DNA of 64,000 nucleotides from Mycolicibacterium tusciae JS617. GTDB taxonomy: Bacteria > Actinomycetota > Actinomycetes > Mycobacteriales > Mycobacteriaceae. The notes under the pieces are model-generated. The model worked only from the letters and a program-made list of their open reading frames with translations, was not told where the DNA came from and searched no databases. Position numbers and translations under genes: made by a program. The stretch is taken from positions 2,232,001-2,296,000 of the forward strand of contig NZ_KI912270.1 of assembly GCF_000243415.2 (NCBI RefSeq), in the 5' to 3' direction. Of this stretch, positions 1 through 8,514 are shown one piece after another; within the stretch, counting starts at the first letter, position 1; each line of letters starts with the position of its first letter.

Positions 1-131
1 TTTGCACCGCTTGTTTCTGGGCCATTCACATATGCCCAGGTGATCCTAGGTATAGATTACTAAACCCAGGAATAGGCCCGCGCGTCGTCGGCTTGCACCT
101 AGAGAGATCAGAACTCTGGAAGGTGAAAGCC

Positions 132-1088
132 ATGACTGCCATCAAAGCCGCAGCGGTACAAATGAGTCCGGTGCTCTACAGCCGGGACGGCACGGTCGAG
201 AAGGTCGTCGCCAAGATCGCCGAACTCGGCGGCCGCGGCGTGCAGTTCGCGACCTTCCCAGAGACGATCGTGCCGTACTACCCGTACTTCACGTTTCTGC
301 AGGCTCCACACGAGCTCAGCAAGGAACATCTACGCCTGCTCGACCAGGCCGTCACCATCCCCTCGGTGTCGACGGACGCGATCGCCGATGCCGCCAGGTC
401 GGCCGGAGTCGTGGTGTCGATCGGCGTCAACGAACGCGACGGCGGCACGTTGTACAACACGCAACTGCTGTTCGATGCTGACGGCACGCTGCTTCAGCGG
501 CGCCGCAAGCTCACACCGACGTATCACGAAAAGATTCTCTGGGGCCAGGGGGACGCGTCGGGTCTGCAAGTGGTCGACACCGCCGTCGGACGAATCGGCC
601 AGTTGGCGTGCTGGGAGCACTTCAACCCGCTCTTCCGATACGCATTGATCGCGGACGGGGAGCAGATTCACTCCGCCATGTGGCCCGGATCGTTCGGCGG
701 TCCACTGTTCGCCAAGCAGACGGAGATCGCCGTCCGCAATCACGCGCTCGAATCGGGCAGCTTCGTCATCAACGCCACCGGTTGGCTCGATGCCGATCAG
801 CAGGCGCAGATCGTCGCGGATACGGGAGGGCCGGCCGACCCGATCTCGGCGGGCTCGTTCACCGCGATCGTATCGCCGCACGGCGAATTACTCACCGAGC
901 CAATAGTTTCCGGAGAAGGCGACGCCATCGCCGATCTGGACTTCTCGCTGATCGATCAGCGGAAGTCGAAGATGGACGCCAGCGGGCATTACGGCCGTCC
1001 GGAACTGCTGAGTCTGCTGATCGACCGCAGGCCTGCGTCCTACACCCACCACATCGCCATCGAGGAGGCCGATCATGTCCGCATCTGA
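132..1088 (+). CDS. Nitrilase (carbon-nitrogen hydrolase superfamily)
   Basis: A 318-residue protein of the nitrilase branch of the C-N hydrolase family, which converts organic nitriles to carboxylic acids and ammonia in the cytosol. The catalytic triad is visible: Glu44 in FPETIVPYYPYF, Lys126 in RRRKLTPTYHEK, and Cys160 in the diagnostic nitrilase block QLACWEHFNPL. The ATG at 132 follows a GGAAGG ribosome site; an in-frame start at 93 would add residues that do not resemble the family. The next gene overlaps it by 14 bp, so the two are probably co-transcribed. Substrate cannot be read from sequence; aliphatic or arylaceto-nitriles are both possible. Confidence 0.9.
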   Translation: MTAIKAAAVQMSPVLYSRDGTVEKVVAKIAELGGRGVQFATFPETIVPYYPYFTFLQAPHELSKEHLRLLDQAVTIPSVSTDAIADAARSAGVVVSIGVNERDGGTLYNTQLLFDADGTLLQRRRKLTPTYHEKILWGQGDASGLQVVDTAVGRIGQLACWEHFNPLFRYALIADGEQIHSAMWPGSFGGPLFAKQTEIAVRNHALESGSFVINATGWLDADQQAQIVADTGGPADPISAGSFTAIVSPHGELLTEPIVSGEGDAIADLDFSLIDQRKSKMDASGHYGRPELLSLLIDRRPASYTHHIAIEEADHVRI

Positions 1089-1581
1089 GCCGCTGACGAT
1101 TCCATTCGACGGGGTCCGCCTGCGCTTCGGCAGCACAAAGAGTTTCGACGATGTCGTCGACGCCGTTCTCACCGATGTCGGCCGCGAGCCGGTACCGATC
1201 GACGACATCGCCAAGGTCTTCGCGAGCTGGGACTCCTACGAGCACGAGGTGCAATCGCACGTCGGTCCGAGCGGCTTCATGCTGTTCGCGGCTTGGAACC
1301 ACGGCGGCTGGATCGTCAAGGCCGGTATCCACCGGAAGGCGCTGCGGTTGGTGATCGGAAACCCACTGATTGCGATCACGATGCTGCGCCACGATGTGAC
1401 CGCAGGCCTGTTCGCGCCGGTCGAACTTCTCGTGACCGAAGAGGAGAACCGAACAAGCGCGCTGACCTACGTCGCGCCGTCGTCACTCATGGTCGTCGAA
1501 CCCAATCCACCACTGCTTGCCGCGGCGCGGGAACTGGACGCGAAACTGGCGGCACTGGCCGCCAAGGTGACCGCGGGATAA
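1075..1581 (+). CDS. DUF302-like protein
   Basis: A 168-residue soluble protein overlapping the end of the nitrilase gene. The opening segment (FGSTKSFDDVVDAVLTDV) and the later block around GLFAPVELLVTE resemble the DUF302/TT1751-type fold, in which a small alpha/beta domain binds short-chain ligands or metals. The overlap indicates translational coupling and a role alongside the nitrilase, but the biochemical function is unknown. There is no signal peptide or membrane segment. Family assignment is by pattern recognition only. Confidence 0.75.
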   Translation: MSASEPLTIPFDGVRLRFGSTKSFDDVVDAVLTDVGREPVPIDDIAKVFASWDSYEHEVQSHVGPSGFMLFAAWNHGGWIVKAGIHRKALRLVIGNPLIAITMLRHDVTAGLFAPVELLVTEEENRTSALTYVAPSSLMVVEPNPPLLAAARELDAKLAALAAKVTAG

Positions 1582-1605
1582 CTCAGCGTGTCGTGGGTGG
1601 CAGCG

Positions 1606-2481
1606 TCATGACGGGGCTCCGTTCAGTCGGTCCAGACCGTGCAATTGCGCCAATGCATGGATCTGTTCCAGATAGTGCTCGAGTGAGTCGTGACTGAAAT
1701 AGGCGAATAGCGTCGTCGTTCCGGCCGCGGCCATCTTCTCGAGTGTCTCCTTGGTCGCCTCCGGCTTTCCCACCGGATCGAGCGGCCTTTCGGCAGGCAG
1801 GACAACCTCGAAGCCAGCGGGCACATCGCGGGCACTCAGCCACTCGGCGGCGGTATCGACCGATATACCGAACGGGCACCAGCCGTCGGCGAGCGTGAGC
1901 GCCCGTCGCAGCGAGCGTTTGGTGCGCCCGCCGACCCACATCGGCATGTGCGATTGCACCGCACACGGGTCCACAGTCAGACCGCCGAAGGAGTAGAACT
2001 CGCCCTCGTAGGCCGGTTCGTTGGTTGGCAACGCGACCCGTAGCGCCCGCATGGCGTCGTCACCGCGGGCCCCTCGGTCGTCGAACGGTGCGCCCAGCAG
2101 GTCGAACTCCTCCTTGAGCGAGCCGACGCCGACGCCGAGGATAACCCGGCCCTTGCTGACATGATCGAGTGTCCCGTAACGCTTTACGATCTCCAGCGGA
2201 TGGTGGTACCCGAGCACCAACGTCATGGTGGCCAGGCGGATCCGATCGGTGCGCGCCGCAATGTAACCCAAGGTAGCCAGGGGATCCCAATAGCGCGCAC
2301 CACGCCGCCCCGCCTCGGCGGCAGGTATGCCGATGTGCTCGCTGCACGTCAAATGGTGGTAGCCGAGCCGATCCGCCGCCTCGGCGACTCGGCCGATGTC
2401 CTCGATAGTCGCGTCGCGCTCCCATCCCAGGGCCGCGCCGCCGACGTTGGTGACCACCGGCGTCGCGATGCCGATCTTCAC
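1606..2481 (-). CDS. LLM-class (luciferase-like) F420/flavin oxidoreductase
   Basis: A 291-residue TIM-barrel luciferase-like monooxygenase. Visible family features are the N-terminal MKIGIATPVV strand, LGYHHLTCSEHIGIP, a 'GVGVGSLKEEFDLLG' loop and 'PMWVGGRTKRSLRRAL' near the C terminus, typical of F420-dependent LLM enzymes in actinobacteria. It is the last gene of a four-gene operon read leftward (Rieske oxygenase, small protein, TauD-type dioxygenase, this gene), overlapping the upstream gene by 4 bp. It probably performs an oxidation or reduction in the same degradative pathway. The precise cofactor (F420 or FMN) is inferred, not shown. Confidence 0.87.
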   Translation of the reverse strand: MKIGIATPVVTNVGGAALGWERDATIEDIGRVAEAADRLGYHHLTCSEHIGIPAAEAGRRGARYWDPLATLGYIAARTDRIRLATMTLVLGYHHPLEIVKRYGTLDHVSKGRVILGVGVGSLKEEFDLLGAPFDDRGARGDDAMRALRVALPTNEPAYEGEFYSFGGLTVDPCAVQSHMPMWVGGRTKRSLRRALTLADGWCPFGISVDTAAEWLSARDVPAGFEVVLPAERPLDPVGKPEATKETLEKMAAAGTTTLFAYFSHDSLEHYLEQIHALAQLHGLDRLNGAPS

Positions 2482-3308
2482 TGCAGCGGCTCTTCACCCG
2501 CGAGGATCGTGCGATGCATGAGACGCCCACTGTCGACGGGGTATTCCAGTACCCGGTGCATCGTGCCGGTGTTGTCCCACACCAGCAGGTCACCGGGTGC
2601 CCACTCGTGACGGTAGACGTACTGCGGCTGGGTGGCCCAGTCACGTAGGCGGGCAAGGAGTGCGCGGCTTTCCTCGGCCGCCATGCCGATCACGTAATCC
2701 GCTGTCGCGCCGAGGAGCAGCGATTTACGGCCGGACTGATGCGTCCAGACAATCGGGCACGCCTTCGTCGGCGACTTCTGCCAAAAGGTGATCTCGTCGA
2801 AGCTCATCTCGGGACGGACGTAGTACTGCGAGCGCTCTGCGCTGTGGACCACACGAAGATCGGCGATGAGGTCCTTGTCGGATTCGGGCAGGTCGTCGTA
2901 GGCCGCGTAGGTGTTGCAGAACTCCGTCTCACCACCGGTTTCGGACAGCGTGACGGCCCGCAGCAGGGTCGCGAGATTCGGATAAGGCTGCAATGAACCG
3001 TCGAAATGCCAGAACATCGAGCCCTTCAGGTATTCGGCCCGCTGGTTCACGTTCTTGTCGAGCGAGATCTTGTAGATGCCGCTCTCCCCCTCGTTCGCGG
3101 GAATGGCTCCGAGGGTCCGCGCGATCGCCACCTGTTGTTCGTCGGCGATGTCGAGTCCGCGGAAGAAGACGACACCGCGTTGCTCGAGGAGTGCGCGAAT
3201 GTTCGGCGCTTCGGCACCGCTGAGCAGTGTGTCGAGGCCGGTTCTGATCTCGCTGCCGATCCGCGGAGTCATGTCGATGACGTCGAGTTGCGCAGAGGCG
3301 AGTCCCAT
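2478..3308 (-). CDS. TauD/TfdA-family 2-oxoglutarate-dependent dioxygenase
   Basis: A 276-residue non-heme Fe(II)/2-oxoglutarate dioxygenase. The facial-triad pieces are readable: HxD in 'MFWHFDGSL', the distal His in 'DNTGTMHRVLEYP' and the 2-oxoglutarate-binding Arg in the following 'MHRTIL'. The family hydroxylates substrates such as taurine, phenoxyacetates or quaternary amines. It begins 6 bp after the preceding small gene and overlaps the next gene by 4 bp, so it is part of the Rieske operon. Together with the Rieske enzyme it supplies a second oxygenation step; the substrate is unknown. Confidence 0.9.
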   Translation of the reverse strand: MGLASAQLDVIDMTPRIGSEIRTGLDTLLSGAEAPNIRALLEQRGVVFFRGLDIADEQQVAIARTLGAIPANEGESGIYKISLDKNVNQRAEYLKGSMFWHFDGSLQPYPNLATLLRAVTLSETGGETEFCNTYAAYDDLPESDKDLIADLRVVHSAERSQYYVRPEMSFDEITFWQKSPTKACPIVWTHQSGRKSLLLGATADYVIGMAAEESRALLARLRDWATQPQYVYRHEWAPGDLLVWDNTGTMHRVLEYPVDSGRLMHRTILAGEEPLQ

Positions 3309-3314
3309 GGCGAA

Positions 3315-3638
3315 TCAGCTCACTCTCGTGAGAATGGTGTTGGCCGAATGCTTTACGCGCGGCTGCTTCCACAGCTCCACGGCCAGTGACACGGTGATCA
3401 ACGAGTAGAGCAGGTTGCGCAGATTCGCGACGTCATCGGGCAGCGGTTCTGAGTAATCGAACTTGTCGACGTAGGTGACGGCGTCCTCGGCGTAGGGGAA
3501 CACCTGGTCGTAGAACGCCTGGATCTCTTCCATCGTGGAATTCACCCGCTTCACATAACGCTGGTGCCCGTCCTCGATAGCCCACTCGTCGACCAGATGC
3601 TCGAGTTGCGAGAATTCCGGGGGCAGCACTGCGCTCAT
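3315..3638 (-). CDS. Small conserved protein of the Rieske operon
   Basis: A 107-residue soluble, helix-rich protein with no recognised catalytic motif. It opens with LPPEFSQLEHLVDEWAI, contains 'STMEEIQAFYDQVFPYAEDAVTY', and ends in a conserved-looking 'LWKQPRVKHS'. Its start overlaps the stop of the Rieske oxygenase gene by 4 bp, indicating tight coupling. I recall similar ~100-residue proteins next to single-component Rieske oxygenases, where no classical beta subunit is present. A role as an accessory or structural partner of the oxygenase is an inference. It is too short, and not similar enough, to be a canonical SnoaL-like beta subunit. Confidence 0.8.
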   Translation of the reverse strand: MSAVLPPEFSQLEHLVDEWAIEDGHQRYVKRVNSTMEEIQAFYDQVFPYAEDAVTYVDKFDYSEPLPDDVANLRNLLYSLITVSLAVELWKQPRVKHSANTILTRVS

Positions 3639-4921
3639 CGTCTCGCCTCCCCCGCCTCGACATAGTCGGCGACCGTCTTGTGCAGGTGACGCAGCAGGAT
3701 CTCCTCGTCATTCATCGTGAAATGCGTCAGCGCACCGCTATTCAGCATTGCCTGCAACCCCTCCGACGGGCTGGCGTCCTCCAGGATGATGTCGTTGAGG
3801 AACGTCATCGTCAGTTCCTGGCCCAGCCGTTCCCGATGAGTGGTCGGCGGCTGGTAATAGGCTTCTGTTTCGAATATGTGCGAATGCGGACCCGTGGGCC
3901 AGTGGGTGTGGACCGTGAAACCGGATGCACCGAAGATCAGGACGAAGTTCGGGAAGAACTGAAACGAATCGAACCCGTACTTCTCTGCCCGCGTCGGGTT
4001 GATACCCGGCGGCATGGCCCCCCGATCGGGTTTCTTGTTCCAGGGGCCGGCCGCACTGGCCTCCATCACGCATTCGATGGGCTTGGAGTACGGCGTCTTT
4101 CGTGACGGCTCTCCCGCGAAGGAAAACATGCGGTGCGGACCCTTGAGTTGATATCCCAGCGCGTCGGTGAACGGGTTCGGTTGGTCGAACGCATCCCTGG
4201 CCTCAGCGGTGAGGGCGCCGAACGACGACGCGTGCAGGTAGGGGCCGTGGTAGCTCTCCGCGAACCCGTCGACGAAAATCTTCCAGTTGCACTGCAATTC
4301 GGCCTTGAACTGGTACACCTGATGCGGCCCCTCGAACGGATAGCCCTCGAGACCGTGAGCGAGTTCGCCGAGGTACGAACGCAGTGACTCGGTGTTGTGG
4401 GGGTTGAGATTGATGAAGATGAACCCTTCCCAGACCTCGCACTGGATGGCGGGAACGCGGCAGCTGTCGGCGTCGAAGTCGAGCAGCAGATCCTTGCGCG
4501 TCGCCGAATGCAGCGAGCCGTCCAACTTGTAGCGCCAGCCGTGGAAGCGGCAGTAGAGCAGAGGCGCGCGGCCCTGCACCTCTTGGAAGGGATCGTCCTC
4601 CCACAGCATCTTGTTGCCACGGTGCGGGCAGATGTTGTGCACGGCCCGGATCACGGGCCCATTTTCTGAGTCCTTACCCCGGACGACGATCACCGAGGTG
4701 TTGAGAAACCTCAGCTCTCGGGTGAAGTAACTGCCAGACTTCGGCACCCGCTCCACCCGTCCGACGTAGAGCCAGGTCTTGCGGAAGACGTGCTCACGTT
4801 CTTTCTCGTAGAACTCCTCGGAGACGCAGTCTTCGAGGGACACGGGGCCGCGGCCGAGTTCGGGATAGGCGTCGGTCCAGTGTCCGCTTTCGGGCTTTGT
4901 CACCAGGCTGTCGTGACTCAT
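3635..4921 (-). CDS. Rieske aromatic ring-hydroxylating oxygenase, alpha subunit
   Basis: A 428-residue oxygenase. The N-terminal Rieske domain has Cys98-x-His100 (CPHRG) and Cys124-x2-His127 (CRFHGWRY); the gap between them, 23 residues, is longer than the usual 15-17. The catalytic domain carries the mononuclear-iron block 'DGFAESYHGPYLH' with His225 and His230. Such enzymes hydroxylate or demethylate aromatic, aminated or alicyclic substrates and need an electron-transfer partner, which is not encoded here. First gene of the leftward operon (this gene, small protein, TauD, LLM), divergent from a LysR regulator. Confidence 0.93.
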   Translation of the reverse strand: MSHDSLVTKPESGHWTDAYPELGRGPVSLEDCVSEEFYEKEREHVFRKTWLYVGRVERVPKSGSYFTRELRFLNTSVIVVRGKDSENGPVIRAVHNICPHRGNKMLWEDDPFQEVQGRAPLLYCRFHGWRYKLDGSLHSATRKDLLLDFDADSCRVPAIQCEVWEGFIFINLNPHNTESLRSYLGELAHGLEGYPFEGPHQVYQFKAELQCNWKIFVDGFAESYHGPYLHASSFGALTAEARDAFDQPNPFTDALGYQLKGPHRMFSFAGEPSRKTPYSKPIECVMEASAAGPWNKKPDRGAMPPGINPTRAEKYGFDSFQFFPNFVLIFGASGFTVHTHWPTGPHSHIFETEAYYQPPTTHRERLGQELTMTFLNDIILEDASPSEGLQAMLNSGALTHFTMNDEEILLRHLHKTVADYVEAGEARR

Positions 4922-5003
4922 GGAGGCCCTCCTCAGACTTCGGCCCCGATTCCAGATGGGCCGACGCTAACAGCTGCTGAAATCGTCAAAACAGATGCAC
5001 AGG

Positions 5004-5020
5004 TGCAACACCCTGTTGCA
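5004..5020. promoter_or_regulatory. Likely LysR operator in the divergent Rieske/LysR intergenic region
   Basis: A perfect inverted repeat, TGCAACA-ccc-TGTTGCA, lies in the 114-bp gap between the divergent Rieske and LysR genes, 15 bp before the LysR ATG. LysR regulators normally bind interrupted dyads in exactly this position and repress themselves while activating the divergent operon. Assignment to the neighbouring LysR is inferred. Confidence 0.65.
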
Positions 5021-5035
5021 TATTTGGAACAGCTG

Positions 5036-5953
5036 ATGGAACAGAACCTGCCTTTCGACCTCGACGCCCTGCTGGTATTCGGCAAGGTCGTCGAGAGCCG
5101 CAGCCTGTCGAAGGCGGCGGTCCTGCTCGGCATGCCCAAGTCCACGGTGAGCCGCAAGCTGACAAAGCTCGAATCCGACCTCGGCATCAAGCTGCTGCGC
5201 AAGAACACCCATCAGCTCACCGTCACCGACCTCGGCGAGAAGGTCTACAGCCACGCCGTGAACATCCTCGCCGAAGCCAACGGCGTCCGCGCCCTGGTCG
5301 AGGGCAGCAAACAGGAACCGCAGGGCGAGCTGAGGGTCGCGATACCGATCTTCCTCGGCATCGACTACGCGTCGCGGGTCGGCGCTGCGTTCCTCCAGCA
5401 CTATCCCCACTCGCGGTTGGACATCCGGCTGGTGGACAACCTCGTCGATCCGATCAAGGACGGGTTCGACGTGGTGTTCGGCACCGGGCCGCTGCAGGAT
5501 TCGACATTGATCGCGCGAAAGGTGTTCAGCCTCGAACTCTTCCTGTGCGCCTCACCCGACTTCGTACGGCAGTTGCCCGAGCCGATCACCGACCCCGCAC
5601 AGCTGGACACCCTGCCGTTCATCGACTTCGGCTTCGGCGGCCTACGAAAGTTCAGCGTGGCCAAGCAGAAGCGCCGATACGAGCTGACACCTGCGGTACG
5701 GGCGCGCACCAACAACTTTCAGGTGTGCAAGCAGTACATCCTGCAGGGCCTTGGCATCGGCCCCATGCCCACGCAGATCATCTGCACGACCGAACTGCGC
5801 GAGGGCAGCATTGTGCCCGTCCTGCCGGAGTGGCAGCTCGAGGCGATGGACGTGCACATGATCTATCCGTTCGAGCTTTCGTTCTCCACACTCATCAGTG
5901 CGTTCTACGAGACCGCGTGCGAGATCATCGTCGAGAATTCAACGCGGGCTTAG
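5036..5953 (+). CDS. LysR-family transcriptional regulator
   Basis: A 305-residue LysR regulator. The N-terminal winged helix-turn-helix covers about residues 5-65 (DLDALLVFGKVVESRSLSKA followed by KSTVSRKLTKLESDLGIKLL); the substrate-binding domain begins at about 90. The ATG at 5036 is chosen because it places the HTH at the usual distance from the start; in-frame starts upstream would run into the divergent gene. A perfect 17-bp dyad lies just before it. It very probably controls the divergent Rieske-TauD-LLM operon in response to a pathway intermediate. Confidence 0.92.
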   Translation: MEQNLPFDLDALLVFGKVVESRSLSKAAVLLGMPKSTVSRKLTKLESDLGIKLLRKNTHQLTVTDLGEKVYSHAVNILAEANGVRALVEGSKQEPQGELRVAIPIFLGIDYASRVGAAFLQHYPHSRLDIRLVDNLVDPIKDGFDVVFGTGPLQDSTLIARKVFSLELFLCASPDFVRQLPEPITDPAQLDTLPFIDFGFGGLRKFSVAKQKRRYELTPAVRARTNNFQVCKQYILQGLGIGPMPTQIICTTELREGSIVPVLPEWQLEAMDVHMIYPFELSFSTLISAFYETACEIIVENSTRA

Positions 5954-5966
5954 AGGTGGAGCTCGT

Positions 5967-6467
5967 TCACGAGGACGGAAGGTCCGATTCCTCGAATACG
6001 TCGATAGGCGTGCCGGGAGTCAGCATGATCACCGGAATGTGTCGCGTCGTCGCCCTCTGATAGCTGAGATAGGGCGGATACACATGCGCCATGAAGTCCC
6101 AGATCCGGTGTCGCTCTTCACCTTCGGGTTCTCGCCACGACGCCCGGAACGCCTGGGTGGCGATCTGTACGTCGACCTCGTCGCCGGCGCGAAGGTTGAG
6201 ATACCAATCAGGGTTGGAGTCGGCCCCGCCCTTGGACGCGACGATCACGACCTCACCGGCGATGTCGCCGTAAATCAACGGAACGATCTGCGTCCGACCC
6301 GACTTGCGGCCTTTGACCCTGATCAAACAGTGGGTGGTGAATGCATGGCCGCCGGCGTCGCTGATATCCATCACATGGCCCTGCGTGCCGCCGGAGCGCA
6401 GGTACGCCTCGCGGTGCTGGGCGGCCCAGTCACGGCGTTCCTGGCGGATGGCCGACTCGTTACTCAT
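5967..6467 (-). CDS. Deazaflavin (F420)-dependent nitroreductase family protein (Ddn-like)
   Basis: A 166-residue split-barrel protein of the Ddn/FDOR-A family, F420H2-dependent reductases abundant in mycobacteria. Typical features are 'THCLIRVKGRKSGRTQIVPLIYGD', 'VIVASKGGADSNPDWYLNL' and a basic/aromatic C terminus. The ATG at 6467 has a strong GGGAAGAAG ribosome site. An upstream in-frame extension would consist of insertion-sequence DNA and is not native. The IS begins only about 50 bp upstream, so the original promoter may be lost or altered. Confidence 0.9.
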   Translation of the reverse strand: MSNESAIRQERRDWAAQHREAYLRSGGTQGHVMDISDAGGHAFTTHCLIRVKGRKSGRTQIVPLIYGDIAGEVVIVASKGGADSNPDWYLNLRAGDEVDVQIATQAFRASWREPEGEERHRIWDFMAHVYPPYLSYQRATTRHIPVIMLTPGTPIDVFEESDLPSS

Positions 6468-6524
6468 TGCGCTTCTTCCCTTGGCTGGTCTGCAAATACT
6501 TACCACGACGATCATGTCCCGCCC

Positions 6525-6540
6525 AGTGATTTCGGTGCGC
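6525..6540 (+). repeat. Left terminal inverted repeat of the IS
   Basis: AGTGATTTCGGTGCGC, perfectly matched in inverse orientation at 8456-8471. Imperfect similarity continues inward to about 6575. Confidence 0.85.
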
Positions 6541-6585
6541 GCACGATGCCTGAGCGGGTTGTTTCGAAATGGCGTGTCGGTGTGA

Positions 6586-8352
6586 GTGCCTGATTTGTTG
6601 GTCGTCGAGAATGTGTTGGTGGCCAAGGGGTATCGACCGGTAGTGCGTGATCAGCAGTTCTTAGTTCCGCCGGATATGCGGGAGTGGCTGCCTGCGGATC
6701 ATTCGGTGTGGGCGTTGATCGGGATCGTGGAGGGGTTGGACACCTCGGCGTTTCACCACCAGCGACGGACCGGTGGTGTCGGGCGGGCCGGGTATGACCC
6801 CGACATGTTGGTGACGCTGCTGATCTGGGCGTGGTCGCAGGGGGTGCGGTCCTCGCGTCGGATCGAGCGGGCGTGTGCTGATGTGGTGTCTTATCGGGTG
6901 ATCTGTGCTGGTGATGGGCCTGATCACGTCACGATCGCGCGGTTTCGCGCCGAGAACCACGCCGCGTGTGAGCAGTTGTTCACCGAGGTGTTGATGTTGG
7001 CTGCCGGGCTGGGGTTGGGCCGGCTGGAGACCGTCGCACTCGACGGAGTCAAGATCGCCTCGAACGCGTCGCTGTCGGCCAACCGCACCACCTCGGGGCT
7101 AGCCAAGGCCGCCGCGGCGGAGGCGGCCCGAATCGCCAAGGCTGCGGCGGCCGCACACGAAGCCACTGATGCCGCCGAGGACGAGATGTTTGGCGACGAT
7201 AACCCGGGGTCGGTACCGGCCGAGTTGACCGATCCGGCGGTGCTGGCTAAACGCATCGCCGAAGCGCTGGCACGGCGCAACGCCGAGGACACCGCCCAGG
7301 GGCCCGCCGCCGATGATGGTGCACCGGCTGCGGAATCGGTTGAGCTCGAACGGGTTGCCCACGACCGATCGGGGCGCATCGCCCAAGCCCAGGCCCGCAT
7401 CGACGCCGAGATCGCCGCCGAACGCGCCGAACGCGACGCCTTGGTGGGCAAGTATCTGGCGCGCATCGCGGCCGGGGAGAAGATGACCGGCCGGATCCCG
7501 GCCGGCGCCCAGGTGGCGATGGCCGAGCGGGTGCTGGCCGCGGCGGTGGCCAGGTCGCAGGCCAAACACCAAAGTTGGGCCGCACGCGGCGCGGTCGGCG
7601 CCCGACGTCGGGGGCGCTCACCGGCGCCCGTCGAGCAGAACGCCCGGGTCCGTCAGGCGCGAGCGCGACTGGAGCGGGCCCGGGCCGCGCAGGTGGCTGC
7701 CGCCCAGGCCGCCACCAACGTCGAACGCACGGCCAATCTCACCGATCCCCAATCACGGATCCAGCCGTTGCGCGGGGGTGGCTGGCTGCAGGGCTACAAC
7801 TGCCAGGCAGTCACCGCCGCTGACGGGCTGATCGTGGCCACCGGGGTGGGCACCAGCCCGGTGGACAACCAGTACTACACCGACATGATCGACAAGGCCA
7901 TCAAGTCCGCGGACCTGATCACCGGCCACCGCCGCGATGACACATCAACCACGGCCACCGCCTCCTCGATCGCGATGGTGCTCGCCGACGCCGGCTACTG
8001 CACGAACGAGAACCTGACCGCGCCAGGACCAGACCGGCTGATCGCTACCGGCAAGGCCCGCGACGTGCACCACGCGGCCACCGAACATCCCACTCAAGGG
8101 CCACCGCCCACCGACGCCGATCCGATCGCGGCGATGGCTCACCGGTTACGCACCCCGCAGGGAATCATTCAGTACGCCATGCGATCTCACATCGCCGAGA
8201 CACCATTCGGACATGCCAAGCACAACCTCGGATTCCGCCGATTCACCGGCAGAGGCCTGGCCCGAGCACGCAGCGAATGGACATTCCACGCCGCGGTCCA
8301 CAACATCGGCAAGATCCTCAACCACCTCGCCAGCACACCACTGCCCGCCTGA
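6586..8352 (+). CDS. IS1182-family transposase
   Basis: A 588-residue DDE transposase. The N-terminal DUF772-type domain is evident (YRPVVRDQQFLVPPDMREWL, then 'YDPDMLVTLLIWAWSQGVRSSRRIE'). The catalytic pieces are an Asp in 'TVALDGVKIASNAS', an Asp in 'VLADAGYCTNENL', and a C-terminal block with the Glu in 'GRGLARARSEW'. A long Ala/Arg-rich insertion (about residues 160-390) separates the first and second catalytic parts, as in other long IS1182 members. The reading frame is intact, so the element could still be active. The start codon is one of several possibilities near the left end. Confidence 0.9.
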   Translation: MPDLLVVENVLVAKGYRPVVRDQQFLVPPDMREWLPADHSVWALIGIVEGLDTSAFHHQRRTGGVGRAGYDPDMLVTLLIWAWSQGVRSSRRIERACADVVSYRVICAGDGPDHVTIARFRAENHAACEQLFTEVLMLAAGLGLGRLETVALDGVKIASNASLSANRTTSGLAKAAAAEAARIAKAAAAAHEATDAAEDEMFGDDNPGSVPAELTDPAVLAKRIAEALARRNAEDTAQGPAADDGAPAAESVELERVAHDRSGRIAQAQARIDAEIAAERAERDALVGKYLARIAAGEKMTGRIPAGAQVAMAERVLAAAVARSQAKHQSWAARGAVGARRRGRSPAPVEQNARVRQARARLERARAAQVAAAQAATNVERTANLTDPQSRIQPLRGGGWLQGYNCQAVTAADGLIVATGVGTSPVDNQYYTDMIDKAIKSADLITGHRRDDTSTTATASSIAMVLADAGYCTNENLTAPGPDRLIATGKARDVHHAATEHPTQGPPPTDADPIAAMAHRLRTPQGIIQYAMRSHIAETPFGHAKHNLGFRRFTGRGLARARSEWTFHAAVHNIGKILNHLASTPLPA

Positions 8353-8455
8353 TCGGGCGGCCCCAGTACTAACACTCACCATCGATCCAGCGACGAACTA
8401 TGCCCGTCGATCCAGCGAGAACTTCAATTCGAGACAGCCCGTGAGCGAATCGTTT

Positions 8456-8471
8456 GCGCACCGAAATCACT
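8456..8471 (-). repeat. Right terminal inverted repeat of the IS
   Basis: GCGCACCGAAATCACT, the exact inverse complement of the left end at 6525-6540. It lies about 100 bp after the transposase stop codon. Confidence 0.85.
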
Positions 8472-8514
8472 CGGCGGGCGTTTAGCCACCGAGCCGCCGG
8501 GAGAGTCTCCACGG

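Larger units (their letters stand above)
6518..8478 (+). mobile_element. IS1182-type insertion sequence
   Basis: A complete insertion sequence of about 1.95 kb. The ends are perfect 16-bp inverted repeats, AGTGATTTCGGTGCGC at 6525-6540 and its complement at 8456-8471, extendable outward to CCCGCC/GGCGGG (6518, 8478) with one mismatch and inward for a further ~35 bp with scattered mismatches. It carries one transposase gene and no passenger genes. No direct target duplication is obvious flanking the ends. The exact outer boundary (6518/8478 or 6525/8471) cannot be fixed without an empty site. Confidence 0.88.

Noticed and set aside
8480..8504. SigF-type promoter before the 51-residue gene (GTTT-N15-GGGAGA)
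   Set aside because: The -10 part fits only four of six positions and coincides with the ribosome site.
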